Source: an uncultured bacterium
GTDB lineage: Bacteria > Patescibacteriota > Patescibacteriia > UBA1558 > GWA2-36-10
Length of the DNA: 17,429 nt
Direction: 5' to 3'
NCBI GenBank assembly: GCA_903876815.1
Contig: CAIRBL010000099.1
Coordinates: 1-17,429, forward strand
Shown: positions 1 to 6,772 of the stretch, piece after piece
How positions within the stretch are numbered: position 1 is the first letter of the stretch
How the letters are laid out: every line of letters starts with the position of its first letter
Program-made: the position numbers and the translations under genes
The notes under the pieces: generated by a model
Told to the model about the DNA's origin: nothing
Databases searched by the model: none
Seen by the model: only the letters and a program-made list of their open reading frames with translations

Positions 1-98
1 CATTTGGCAATCTAAAAACTAGATTAGACTTTTTCAAAAAAAGACTCTATAATTACAAACGAAAAGCGAAATCACTAAACTTCACCAGAAGCAGATAA
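1..98 (+). CDS. C-terminal end of an unidentified protein (truncated by window edge)
   Basis: Frame 3 is open from the window edge to a TAA at 96-98 and encodes about 31 residues. The tail is strongly basic and aromatic (FFKKRLYNYKRKAKSLNF, ending TRSR), as in C-terminal tails of nucleic-acid-associated or membrane-anchored proteins. It lies just upstream of the nrdJ promoter on the same strand. The stretch is short and AT-rich, so it could be a chance open frame; I cannot assign a family. Confidence 0.4.
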   Translation, partial: FGNLKTRLDFFKKRLYNYKRKAKSLNFTRSR

Positions 99-113
99 AT
101 AAAAATAAAAAAT

Positions 114-143
114 TTGGTAAAACTCTATATTGTGTGCTATAAT
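114..143 (+). promoter_or_regulatory. nrdJ promoter (extended -10)
   Basis: A perfect TATAAT (138-143) is preceded by TGC, giving an extended -10. A weak -35 candidate, TTGGTA (114-119), sits 18 bases upstream. The predicted start of transcription is near 150, leaving a leader of about 115 bases before nrdJ. The same TGC-TATAAT arrangement recurs before the membrane-protein gene at 14983. NrdR boxes flank and overlap this promoter. Confidence 0.7.
120..135 (+). promoter_or_regulatory. NrdR box 1
   Basis: AAACTCTATATTGTGT agrees with the published 16-base NrdR-box consensus (ACACWATATATWGTGT) at 14 of 16 positions by my alignment. It covers the -35/-10 spacer of the nrdJ promoter. A second box starts 32 bases downstream, the paired, same-face spacing typical of NrdR sites. 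Confidence 0.7.
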
Positions 144-151
144 ACTTTTAA

Positions 152-167
152 GCACTAGATATAGTGT
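152..167 (+). promoter_or_regulatory. NrdR box 2
   Basis: GCACTAGATATAGTGT is a near-palindrome matching the NrdR-box consensus except at the first base and one inner base. It lies at the expected transcription start of nrdJ. With box 1 it forms a tandem pair separated by 16 bases, with the -10 element between them, so NrdR binding should block transcription. The nrdR gene itself is not in the window. Confidence 0.75.
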
Positions 168-265
168 CAAACCGCGAAAATTAGCCAAAATCTTAAAAAC
201 TATGGCTTTTTATTTTACTCTTGTTTTATAAAAAATTAACTTAATTAGATAAAAAAATAAAAACT

Positions 266-3241
266 ATGTTGCAAGTCATCACCAAGCGCAATGGTCAAAA
301 CGAAAAATTTGACCAAAACAAGATTAGTCTCTCCTTAAGCGAAAGCATCCAAAGTGTCGGTTTGACTGACGAACCAAAGGCTGCCAAGCTATCTGATCAA
401 GTTGTAGACTATTTGGAAAAAAACCATGAACATAGCGCTTTGAGTACTGATGACATTCGTAGTGCTGTGAATATTATTTTACTAGAAAATGACTTGCCCC
501 AAGTAGCCAAAGCCTACTTTAAACACCGCGATCAAAAAAAATCTGAAGCTCGTATCAAAATTGACGTCAAAAAAATCAAAAAAAGAGACGGCAACATTGT
601 AGACTTTGACAGAACCAAAGTCGCAACCGCTATTCAAAAAGCGGGTCTGGCTACTGGTGAGTTTGATGCTGCCGAAGCTCAAAAACTAGCCGATATCACC
701 ATCAGCGTTTTGGATCACAAATTTGATGGCCACATCATCCCAAGCGTTGAAGAAATTCAAGACGTGATTGAAATCATTTTGATTCAGGGCAACTGGGCCA
801 AAACCGCCAAAGCTTTTATTCTTTACCGTGAACAACGCAAAAAAGCCAGACTCGAGCACGGTAAAGAAGCAACTTGCCAAGAAGTCAAAGATTTGGAAGA
901 TAAAAATATCTTTTTATCCAAACAAGCCAAACATATCTTAAATCAGTCTACCAATTTTGATACTCTAGGTCGTATCATTTTCTTAGACAGATATTCTTTG
1001 AAAGCTAAAAAAGATGATATTCAACGTGGTGATTTGGTTATCGTCATTTCCAAAGAAGACAGAAAGTATCCCAAAAAAGATTTGGGTGTTATCAAAGAAA
1101 TGTTGTCAGGTGAAAGAGTCACTTTACACATGTTGACTGGTATTTATGCTGACTCTGAAAACAACTTTGAATTTACTCAAGACTTATACAAATGTGATAA
1201 ACCACTAGAATCCATTGATGACTCCCATCGTCGTATTGCCAAAGCTGTAGCCTCTGTGGAAGTTGGTGAAGAAAAAAAACAACAATACTTTGAAGAATTT
1301 TTTGAAGAATTGCACGACAAACATATTCAGCCTGCTGGCCGTATCATGACTGGCGCCAATGTCGAAAGCAAAGATCACTACACCGCTAACCTGACTTTAT
1401 TTAACTGCTATGTCATCCCTTCGCCTGCTGACTCTCGTCGTGGCATTATCCAAGATACGCTTTATCAGATGGTAGAAATCATGTCTCGTGGTGGTGGCGT
1501 CGGTATGTCCTTAAGCGCTCTCAGGCCACACTATGCTTATGTCAAAGGCGTACACGGCAAATCTTCAGGCTCGGTTTCTTGGGGTGGACTTTTTTCTTAC
1601 ACCACTGCTTTGATTGAGCAAGGCGGCTCCCGCCGGGGGGCTTTGATGCTGATGCAATGGGATTGGCACCCAGATGTCATCGAGTTTATTGAAAGTAAAA
1701 CTCAAGCTGGTCAAATCGAAAACGCCAACATCTCTGTCATGGTCTCTGACAAATTTATGGAAGCTGTCAAAAATGATGGTCTATGGAATCTAGAATTTCC
1801 TGACTATGAAAACCCAACTGCCAAAGAAATTTATGAAAAAAATTGGACTGGTGATTTGCTAGCTTGGAAAAAAATGGGCTGGCCAACCAAAGTTTACAAA
1901 ACTATTCGCGCTCGTGAGCTGTGGAACAAAATCATCAATTCTGCTCACAAGTCCGCTGAACCGGGCGTAGTGTTCATGGAACGCTACAACAAATTATCCA
2001 ACTCCTATTATTTCAACCAAGTGATTGCTACCAACCCTTGCGGAGAACAAGGCTTACCAGGCTGGGGTGTCTGCAATCTTGGACATTTGTATCTTGCTTC
2101 TTTTGCGGAAAATGTTGGCGAAGATGCTGTCGGTCCAGTTTACAAAATGAATTGGGAAGCCTTGAAAAAATCTTCCAAACTTTTGACTCGCTTTTTGGAC
2201 AACGTCATTGATCTGACGCCATACTACTTCAAAGAAAATGAAGACAACCAAAAATCTGAACGCCGTATTGGCGGTGGTACCTTGGGACTTGGTGAACTGT
2301 TGATCAAATTGCGTATGCGCTATGGCTCAGAAGAGTCACTCGAGTTTATCGACAAAATCTATAGCACGATTACTCAAGAAATGTACAAAGCCTCAGCTGA
2401 TTTGGCTGACGAAAAAGGCGCTTTCCCTAAATTTGAAGCTGATAAATTCCTTGAGTCTGGCTTTATGAAAACTATGCCTGAAGATGTCCGTAATGCTATT
2501 CATGAAAAAGGCATTCGTAACGTTACTTTGACAACGCAAGCACCAACGGGCACTGTCGGCTCCATGCTCGGCACCTCAACTGGCATTGAACCATACTATG
2601 CTTTCAAGTTTTTTAGACAAAGTCGTTTGGGTTTTCATGAAGTGCTGATTCCTCTGGCTGAAAATTATGAAAATACTGACAATAAATTACCAGACTTTTT
2701 TATCTCCGCTATGGACTTAAGCCCAATGGATCACATTCGCGTGCAAGCAGCTGTCCAAAAATGGACCGACTCCTCAATTTCTAAAACTGCTAATGCACCA
2801 GCCAACTTCACAGTTGAAGAAACCGCTGAGCTTTATGAAAAAGCTTATGAGCTTGGTTGCAAAGGTGTCACTATTTATCGTGATAACTCTCGCACCGAGC
2901 AAGTACTTTCTACTTCTGCTGATACCGAAAGCAAAAACTTATCTTACAATGGCAAAGATGATCAAGGCAAAGGCGCGATAGAAGCTAAACCTGAAGCAAA
3001 AGATCCGGTCAAAGCTTTTGCTGAGCCAGATAAAGTAGAAATGACGGAAATGCAAAATCCCAAAAAACATTTTGACATCCAAGCCGCTACCCCTGAAGTA
3101 GCAGAAAATCCTGATCTCACTTATGGCTCAAATGTTGGCAATGTTTGCCCTCAATGCAAACAAGGCGTGATGGTCAAGCTAGGAGGCTGTACAGAGTGTA
3201 GTAAACAATGTGGGTTTAAAGGATCTTGTGATATGAAATAA
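266..3241 (+). CDS. nrdJ: Adenosylcobalamin-dependent (class II) ribonucleotide reductase
   Basis: Reduces ribonucleotides to deoxyribonucleotides using an AdoCbl-generated cysteine thiyl radical; cytoplasmic, the supply of DNA precursors. Two tandem ATP-cone domains (about residues 3-95 and 102-192) suggest dATP/ATP allosteric control. The catalytic barrel shows Cys381 (FNCY), the SRGGGVGM glycine-rich stretch, Cys592 and Glu594 in NPCGEQ, and Cys603 (VCNLG), which I equate with the redox pair and the radical cysteine/glutamate of the family. An APTGTVG...GIEP segment is also typical. The C-terminus carries six cysteines (961, 964, 975, 978, 982, 988), a zinc-ribbon-like tail where the family keeps its reducing cysteines. 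Residues of about 246-312 form an extra segment between the first helices of the reductase domain. The ATG at 266 places the first ATP-cone right at the N-terminus; no SD is visible. Preceded by NrdR boxes, followed by a terminator. Confidence 0.96.
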   Translation: MLQVITKRNGQNEKFDQNKISLSLSESIQSVGLTDEPKAAKLSDQVVDYLEKNHEHSALSTDDIRSAVNIILLENDLPQVAKAYFKHRDQKKSEARIKIDVKKIKKRDGNIVDFDRTKVATAIQKAGLATGEFDAAEAQKLADITISVLDHKFDGHIIPSVEEIQDVIEIILIQGNWAKTAKAFILYREQRKKARLEHGKEATCQEVKDLEDKNIFLSKQAKHILNQSTNFDTLGRIIFLDRYSLKAKKDDIQRGDLVIVISKEDRKYPKKDLGVIKEMLSGERVTLHMLTGIYADSENNFEFTQDLYKCDKPLESIDDSHRRIAKAVASVEVGEEKKQQYFEEFFEELHDKHIQPAGRIMTGANVESKDHYTANLTLFNCYVIPSPADSRRGIIQDTLYQMVEIMSRGGGVGMSLSALRPHYAYVKGVHGKSSGSVSWGGLFSYTTALIEQGGSRRGALMLMQWDWHPDVIEFIESKTQAGQIENANISVMVSDKFMEAVKNDGLWNLEFPDYENPTAKEIYEKNWTGDLLAWKKMGWPTKVYKTIRARELWNKIINSAHKSAEPGVVFMERYNKLSNSYYFNQVIATNPCGEQGLPGWGVCNLGHLYLASFAENVGEDAVGPVYKMNWEALKKSSKLLTRFLDNVIDLTPYYFKENEDNQKSERRIGGGTLGLGELLIKLRMRYGSEESLEFIDKIYSTITQEMYKASADLADEKGAFPKFEADKFLESGFMKTMPEDVRNAIHEKGIRNVTLTTQAPTGTVGSMLGTSTGIEPYYAFKFFRQSRLGFHEVLIPLAENYENTDNKLPDFFISAMDLSPMDHIRVQAAVQKWTDSSISKTANAPANFTVEETAELYEKAYELGCKGVTIYRDNSRTEQVLSTSADTESKNLSYNGKDDQGKGAIEAKPEAKDPVKAFAEPDKVEMTEMQNPKKHFDIQAATPEVAENPDLTYGSNVGNVCPQCKQGVMVKLGGCTECSKQCGFKGSCDMK

Positions 3242-3247
3242 TCAATG

Positions 3248-3274
3248 CCCTGCCCCTCACGGGGCAGGGGTTTT
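3248..3274 (+). terminator. Rho-independent terminator of nrdJ
   Basis: A perfect 9-bp GC stem, CCCTGCCCC (3248-3256) with GGGGCAGGG (3261-3269), has a 4-base loop and is followed by GTTTT. It starts 6 bases after the nrdJ stop codon. Confidence 0.93.
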
Positions 3275-3297
3275 AGTAAAAAATAATAACTAAAAAT

Positions 3298-3849
3298 ATG
3301 CTAGAATATTTAAAACCAAAAACTGCTTATGCACTAGGGTTCATTATGAGTGTTACGATAATTTTATTTTTCTTATTATTGTTTAAAACTGTTGATGTAA
3401 ATCAAAAAATATTGGAAAATTTACCATTAACTATAATAGGGTTAACTACTGCTTATGTAGCATATCGTCAATATGTGAATGACAAAAATAAAATTAAATT
3501 GGAACTATATAAAAAAAGATACAAAATTTATGAAATCATACAAAAGCTTTTATCAAAAATAATGCAAAATAACTCTATAGAAACCATTGATATATTACAA
3601 TTTAATAGGGGCACAAAGGAGACTAAATTTTTATTTCAAAAAGATATAGAAAATTATATTACCTTAATATATAAAAAAACAAACCGTTTTGAATATCTTT
3701 CGAAACAAATAGAGAGTTCATCAACATCCGATGACAAAAAAAATGAATATTTAAATGAACAAGAAGAAATTACAATATGGTTCGGCAATCAATTTGAAGA
3801 ATCTACTATGCTGTTTAAAAAATATTTGGATTTTTCTGAAATTTTTTAA
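3298..3849 (+). CDS. Hypothetical membrane protein with two N-terminal helices
   Basis: No recognised family. Two hydrophobic segments (about residues 12-30 and 43-57) form a hairpin close to the N-terminus. They are followed by a charged, Lys/Glu-rich, probably coiled-coil or helical cytoplasmic region of about 125 residues ending in an acidic-aromatic tail. This layout is common among small accessory membrane proteins of unknown role. The gene is very AT-rich and sits between the nrdJ terminator and a Nudix gene on the same strand, with no SD visible. The reading frame is long enough, and its membrane topology coherent enough, to be real; function unknown. Confidence 0.75.
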   Translation: MLEYLKPKTAYALGFIMSVTIILFFLLLFKTVDVNQKILENLPLTIIGLTTAYVAYRQYVNDKNKIKLELYKKRYKIYEIIQKLLSKIMQNNSIETIDILQFNRGTKETKFLFQKDIENYITLIYKKTNRFEYLSKQIESSSTSDDKKNEYLNEQEEITIWFGNQFEESTMLFKKYLDFSEIF

Positions 3850-3897
3850 AAACTTTATGGTGACACACTGAACTTAATATCAACTTTTACAAAACAT

Positions 3898-4347
3898 ATG
3901 AAACAAACTTATACACTCGGTGCTTTTGCGATTATCTTAGATGAACAAGATCGTGTTTTACTTTGTCATCGCCGTGACTATGATCTTTGGAATTTACCTG
4001 GCGGAGGCGTAGAAGCAAATGAATCACCCTGGGAATGTGTAGTGCGTGAAGTCAAAGAAGAAACTGGCCTTGATGTGCAAGTTGAAAGTTTAGCTGGAGT
4101 GTATAGCAAACGAAATGAAACAGATATTTGTTTTTCATTTATTTGTAAAGTCATCGGTGGTAAAATATCTTTGACAGATGAAGCAGATAAAATAGAATAC
4201 TTTAGTGTCAATGAAATTCCACGCAATACTTCACAAAATCAAGTAGAAAGAATCAAAGATGTTTTGGTAGAAAAACAAAAAATGCCAATTATGAAAATTC
4301 AAGAAAAAATATCTTCTATTGATTTAATCAAACAAGGAAAATTGTAA
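3898..4347 (+). CDS. Nudix hydrolase (first of two)
   Basis: Predicted Mg2+-dependent hydrolase of a nucleoside diphosphate linked to another moiety (X), cytoplasmic; the substrate cannot be read from the sequence. A complete Nudix box is present at about residues 36-59: G-x5-E-x7-REVKEETGL, with the metal-binding REx2EE core intact. The N-terminal strand (residues 6-30) and the WNLPGGG lead-in fit the fold. At 149 residues it is usual for the family. No SD precedes the ATG, as for most backbone genes here. Its 3' end is followed after about 16 bases by the terminator of the first minus-strand unit. Possible roles are nucleotide-pool sanitation or nucleotide-sugar hydrolysis. Confidence 0.93.
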   Translation: MKQTYTLGAFAIILDEQDRVLLCHRRDYDLWNLPGGGVEANESPWECVVREVKEETGLDVQVESLAGVYSKRNETDICFSFICKVIGGKISLTDEADKIEYFSVNEIPRNTSQNQVERIKDVLVEKQKMPIMKIQEKISSIDLIKQGKL

Positions 4348-4362
4348 AATTTTCAACAAACG

Positions 4363-4397
4363 AAAAACTGACGCCCAACCTCATGGTCAAACGTCAG
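4363..4397 (-). terminator. Terminator of the 72-residue zinc-ribbon gene
   Basis: Read on the minus strand, CTGACG (complement of 4392-4397) pairs with CGTCAG (complement of 4368-4373). An inner 3-bp stem (ACC 4378-4380 with GGT 4385-4387) lies within the loop, and a TTTTTCG run follows. It marks the left edge of the first GC-richer unit. Confidence 0.6.
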
Positions 4398-4425
4398 CAG
4401 GTACTGACAATCGCAGCAGTTGATA

Positions 4426-4644
4426 CTAAAATAACAGGTTATCACTAATCCAATCAATTGGAGCGGCCACTATATTGCCCAGCGTAGTTGCTCCGTTTTG
4501 AAGAAAGCTACCTCCACTGTTACTGCAATTGTTGCAACTTGAAACATGCACTTCATGTTTACTGGAGTCGAACCCATTGACCCCACTCACCTCTTGCCTT
4601 TCACTATGACCACAGGACATACAGACCACGGTCAGTGTTGCCAT
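4426..4644 (-). CDS. Small CxxC zinc-ribbon-like protein, 72 aa
   Basis: Two CxxC pairs (Cys8/Cys11 and Cys37/Cys40) separated by 25 residues suggest a small treble-clef or rubredoxin-like zinc ribbon. The C-terminal third is Gly/Ser/Asn-rich and ends in a hydrophobic IDWISDNLLF segment. The start is set by a strong SD (GGGAGGAG, 6 bases before ATG). It has its own promoter (4704-4732) and terminator, runs opposite to the neighbouring Nudix genes, and is more GC-rich than they are. No family recognised; a structural or adaptor role is possible. The coding call rests on the SD, the start and the paired cysteines. Confidence 0.78.
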   Translation of the reverse strand: MATLTVVCMSCGHSERQEVSGVNGFDSSKHEVHVSSCNNCSNSGGSFLQNGATTLGNIVAAPIDWISDNLLF

Positions 4645-4669
4645 TGTCTCCTCCCTTCATAAACGAACT

Positions 4670-4695
4670 TTTTTGACACAACCCAGTGTCAAAAA
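4670..4695. repeat. Perfect 10-bp inverted repeat in the leader of the zinc-ribbon gene
   Basis: TTTTTGACAC (4670-4679) and GTGTCAAAAA (4686-4695) are exact reverse complements around a 6-base loop. It lies between the promoter and the SD of the 72-residue gene. It could be an operator for a dimeric repressor, an RNA stem in the leader, or the edge of an inserted unit. Confidence 0.6.
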
Positions 4696-4703
4696 TATAG
4701 TCG

Positions 4704-4732
4704 ATATTACTATAATTTATTCATTTTGTCAA
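4704..4732 (-). promoter_or_regulatory. Promoter of the 72-residue zinc-ribbon gene
   Basis: On the minus strand, a perfect -35 TTGACA (complement of 4727-4732) and a -10 TAATAT (complement of 4704-4709) are separated by exactly 17 bases. The -35 is followed by AAAT, as in the promoters at 5709 and 7966. Confidence 0.7.
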
Positions 4733-4749
4733 TATTATCTGCTCTTTTT

Positions 4750-4788
4750 AGCAAAAATAAAACCCCCCGCAATTTGCACCGCAGGGGG
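4750..4788 (-). terminator. Terminator of the 273-residue secreted protein gene
   Basis: On the minus strand, a GGGGG/CCCCC stem (arms 4784-4788 and 4763-4767) is extended by a GC pair after one mismatch. A TTTTATTTTTGC tract follows. It lies about 28 bases beyond the stop codon. Confidence 0.78.
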
Positions 4789-4815
4789 ATTCAACGATTC
4801 AGTGATCGTTGCTCG

Positions 4816-5637
4816 TCAGAAGGCGAATTTTGCTTCCGCCTTCACTGCCCCATCGCTCTTCGTGTCATAGAAGAGATTGACGAAACAGTTCTTCCCCACT
4901 TCCAGGTTGAGACCCGTCAGCCAAGCCTCATCGGACTGGCTGCCGAAATCATATTGGCCGTAGAGCCGCAACGACTTCGTCATCTGCCAGTAGTTCTGAG
5001 CAAAGTAGGCATTGCCCAAGCCCGGCTGACTGTAGTGCGTCGCACCAACGAAGACATTGACGAAACGCTCGGACAAGTACGTACCCTGGAAGGTCATCGT
5101 GAAGCCGACATGCTCCTCCCAGCCAGCGGACAAAGCGCCGAAGCCTAGAGTCGCGCCGTTGCGGGTATCTGTACCGAAATTGGACACCTTCAAGTTGAAG
5201 GGTCCATTCTCGTACCACAAGGCAACGCCAGAGGCCACTACGCTGAACTCGTTCAGCGCATCCGGCCAACGGGTCAGACGCAAGCCACTCGGTCCGTCGT
5301 AGAGATACTGGACCGGCATCAAATGCTGGCCAGCCAACAGGGAAACAGTTCCGCCCTTCCATTCATGATCGATCTGACCGTAGCCAAGGATCAGTTTGGA
5401 AGAATTGACGTCGTACTGAATACTGGTCATTAGACTGTCGTTGCCCAGCGCTTCGCTGTGCGTGTAGCCCTTGGCTCCCAGACGAGCCCAGCGCAGGCCA
5501 TAGCCATTGCCATGCTCGGAGTCATAGGCCACAGCACCAAAACCGTAAAGATCGGTGGAACTGAGGCCCGAAGCATGAACATTGGTTGAGAACGCCAAAA
5601 GGGTGACAAACCAAAGGGTCAAGCAGATCTGCTTCAC
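4816..5637 (-). CDS. Predicted exported beta-rich (outer-membrane-barrel-like) protein
   Basis: The N-terminus is a typical signal peptide: MKQ, a hydrophobic core at residues 4-17, and a VHA-S cleavage site near residue 22. The mature part alternates polar and hydrophobic residues in short strands with Gly/Asn/Asp turns, is rich in Tyr/Trp/Phe/Gly, lacks long hydrophobic helices, and ends AKFAF. A terminal Phe is the classic last residue of outer-membrane barrels. I recognise no specific family. The start is GTG, fixed by AGGAG 7 bases upstream (complement of 5645-5649). The gene has its own promoter and terminator and is clearly GC-richer than the surrounding DNA (33 of 60 bases G+C in 4981-5040). 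A barrel is unexpected in a CPR cell, thought to have no outer membrane, so this may be a transferred gene or a different extracellular beta protein. Confidence 0.85.
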   Translation of the reverse strand: MKQICLTLWFVTLLAFSTNVHASGLSSTDLYGFGAVAYDSEHGNGYGLRWARLGAKGYTHSEALGNDSLMTSIQYDVNSSKLILGYGQIDHEWKGGTVSLLAGQHLMPVQYLYDGPSGLRLTRWPDALNEFSVVASGVALWYENGPFNLKVSNFGTDTRNGATLGFGALSAGWEEHVGFTMTFQGTYLSERFVNVFVGATHYSQPGLGNAYFAQNYWQMTKSLRLYGQYDFGSQSDEAWLTGLNLEVGKNCFVNLFYDTKSDGAVKAEAKFAF

Positions 5638-5685
5638 GGTGAAGCTCCTTTACTATGGGGTGGAAATCAAGGTTCAGAATATATT

Positions 5686-5714
5686 ATAATATCACATATA
5701 GCCTATTTTGTCAA
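5686..5714 (-). promoter_or_regulatory. Promoter of the exported beta-rich protein gene
   Basis: On the minus strand, TTGACA (complement of 5709-5714) is followed after 17 bases by TATTAT (complement of 5686-5691). The -35 continues into AAATA, like the promoters of the other minus-strand units. Confidence 0.75.
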
Positions 5715-5765
5715 GGATTTAAACCTAAAAATACACTATTTAATCTAATATTAGCCTAAAAATTT

Positions 5766-6167
5766 ATGCTTTACCACAAACGTTCAGCCGTAATAATTAA
5801 AAAAGATGGCAAAATACTTTTAATGCATCGCCATAAATTTAATGAAGAATACTATACTCTGCCTGGCGGTACAATTGAAAATGATGAAAATATAGAACAA
5901 ACAGCGTTAAGAGAAATCAAAGAAGAAACAAATCTAGATATTGTTTTAGATAAATTATTATGGGAAATAGAAGATGAACATCATCATGGCTATTATTTTC
6001 TAGTCAAGAGTTTTAGTGGTAAACTAAAACTTGGTGGCCCAGAGCTAGAACGCGCCAAAGCTGGCAATCTATATAATCTAGAATGGGTGGAAATAAAAAA
6101 TCTACAAAACATTTTACTTTATCCGGAAATTATAAAAGAAAAAATAATAAATTTATGTCAGAAATAA
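5766..6167 (+). CDS. Nudix hydrolase (second of two)
   Basis: Predicted Mg2+-dependent nucleotide hydrolase, 133 residues. The Nudix box spans about residues 34-57, with G-x5-E-x7-REIKEETNL; the usual last Gly is Asn, a tolerated variant, and the REx2EE metal-binding core is intact. The lead-in YYTLPGG and the HHHGYYF strand fit the fold. It differs clearly from the Nudix protein at 3898, so the two are not a recent duplication. Its last 13 bases overlap the start of the DUF1653 gene, which suggests translational coupling. No SD is visible. The substrate is unknown; oxidised-nucleotide or other nucleotide clean-up is the default guess. Confidence 0.93.
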   Translation: MLYHKRSAVIIKKDGKILLMHRHKFNEEYYTLPGGTIENDENIEQTALREIKEETNLDIVLDKLLWEIEDEHHHGYYFLVKSFSGKLKLGGPELERAKAGNLYNLEWVEIKNLQNILLYPEIIKEKIINLCQK

Positions 6168-6370
6168 AATTAGGAAAATATTTACACTACAAAGGCAAAG
6201 AATATAGAGTCTTGGGTGTAGCCAGACACAGTGAAACTTTAGAAGAATTAGTTGTCTACCAATTATTGTATGGTGACTATAGTTGGTGGGTCAGACCTTT
6301 AAAAATGTTTGAAGAATTTGTCGAAGTTGATGGCCAACTAGTGCCAAGATTTAAATTTTTAGAAAATTAA
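6155..6370 (+). CDS. DUF1653 family protein, 71 aa
   Basis: The sequence from YLHYKGKEYRVLGVARH through ETLEELVVYQ, WWVRPLKMF and VPRFKF follows the DUF1653 pattern almost end to end. This small beta-rich domain of unknown function is often found alone or next to Nudix-type genes. I chose the ATG at 6155 because the domain begins about 8 residues later. A longer reading from 6083 only adds residues that are a frame shadow of the upstream Nudix gene. It overlaps the Nudix stop by 13 bases, so the pair is probably one transcript. The stop codon abuts the A-tract and terminator hairpin of a minus-strand unit. Confidence 0.92.
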   Translation: MSEIKLGKYLHYKGKEYRVLGVARHSETLEELVVYQLLYGDYSWWVRPLKMFEEFVEVDGQLVPRFKFLEN

Positions 6371-6410
6371 AAAACGGCCGCCGCAGGATTCATAGCCCTA
6401 CGACAACCGC
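6371..6410 (-). terminator. Terminator of the 93-residue minus-strand gene
   Basis: On the minus strand, a 14-bp stem (arms 6397-6410 and 6374-6387) pairs throughout if G-U wobbles are allowed. It has a 9-base loop and is followed by TTTTT. It begins within 6 bases of the gene's stop and touches the stop of the plus-strand DUF1653 gene. Confidence 0.85.
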
Positions 6411-6415
6411 AATCA

Positions 6416-6697
6416 TTACCGAACAGCTGCCAACAGCTCCTCTGTAAAGAACTCCAACAACACCCAGTGCTTAAGCTCCTCCTTAAAGATCTGGGCACAA
6501 CCAGGCGCCGGCTCCACCCTACAAAGCTTAACTCGTGAGCTGAAGCCAAAATCTTCCGGCTTCAAGATCTCCACTACCTCAAGCCACATGTCCTCCCATT
6601 TTTGTGTCTTGATGTATATGCGATCCTTAAGCTCGTAATCAACATAGACACCGCGCCAACGCTCCTCGTTTTTTTCTCCATAAATAAGCAGCAACAT
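6416..6697 (-). CDS. Hypothetical protein, 93 aa, minus-strand unit
   Basis: No recognised family. The protein is a compact alpha/beta-looking sequence beginning MLLLIYGEKNEERW and rich in Trp, Glu and Leu. It has two cysteines and no membrane segment. The start at 6697 is set by AGGAGG five bases upstream. An upstream in-frame ATG at 6751 lacks an SD and overlaps the promoter zone, so I rejected it. The gene has its own terminator and lies between two plus-strand backbone genes that it opposes. Its base composition and SD use are those of the other minus-strand units. Confidence 0.78.
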   Translation of the reverse strand: MLLLIYGEKNEERWRGVYVDYELKDRIYIKTQKWEDMWLEVVEILKPEDFGFSSRVKLCRVEPAPGCAQIFKEELKHWVLLEFFTEELLAAVR

Positions 6698-6711
6698 GAT
6701 GTCCTCCTGAT

Positions 6712-6739
6712 TTGATACCAATGAACCACAAGATATAAT
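6712..6739 (+). promoter_or_regulatory. Promoter of the MazG-like pyrophosphohydrolase gene
   Basis: TTGATA (6712-6717) and a perfect TATAAT (6734-6739) are 16 bases apart, upstream of the ATG at 6773. The promoter lies inside the 5' leader of the divergent 93-residue gene, so the two promoters are back to back. Confidence 0.6.
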
Positions 6740-6768
6740 ATTTAAACACAATAATTTTTTAAAGTCAA
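6740..6768 (-). promoter_or_regulatory. Candidate promoter of the 93-residue gene
   Basis: On the minus strand, TTGACT (complement of 6763-6768) and TTAAAT (complement of 6740-6745) are 17 bases apart. It is weaker than the other unit promoters. An alternative -10, TATTAT (complement of 6735-6740), has a spacing that is too long (22). Confidence 0.4.
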
Positions 6769-6772
6769 AACT

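Noticed and set aside
144..265. Possible cobalamin riboswitch in the nrdJ leader.
   Set aside because: No B12-box-like conserved sequence and no multi-stem structure. Only a 5-bp AGCCA/TGGCT pair (183-187 with 203-207) is present. The NrdR boxes explain the regulation better.
1001..1202. Considered an intein or mobile insertion in NrdJ.
   Set aside because: The extra segment is only about 65 residues, lacks intein splice-site residues and is not at a catalytic motif, where RNR inteins usually sit.
4726..5148. Plus-strand 140-codon open frame across the exported-protein gene.
   Set aside because: It is a frame shadow: it crosses the terminator hairpin, lacks an SD, and its Arg/Leu/Glu-rich product looks like antisense of a GC-richer gene. 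The minus-strand frame has signal peptide, SD, promoter and terminator.
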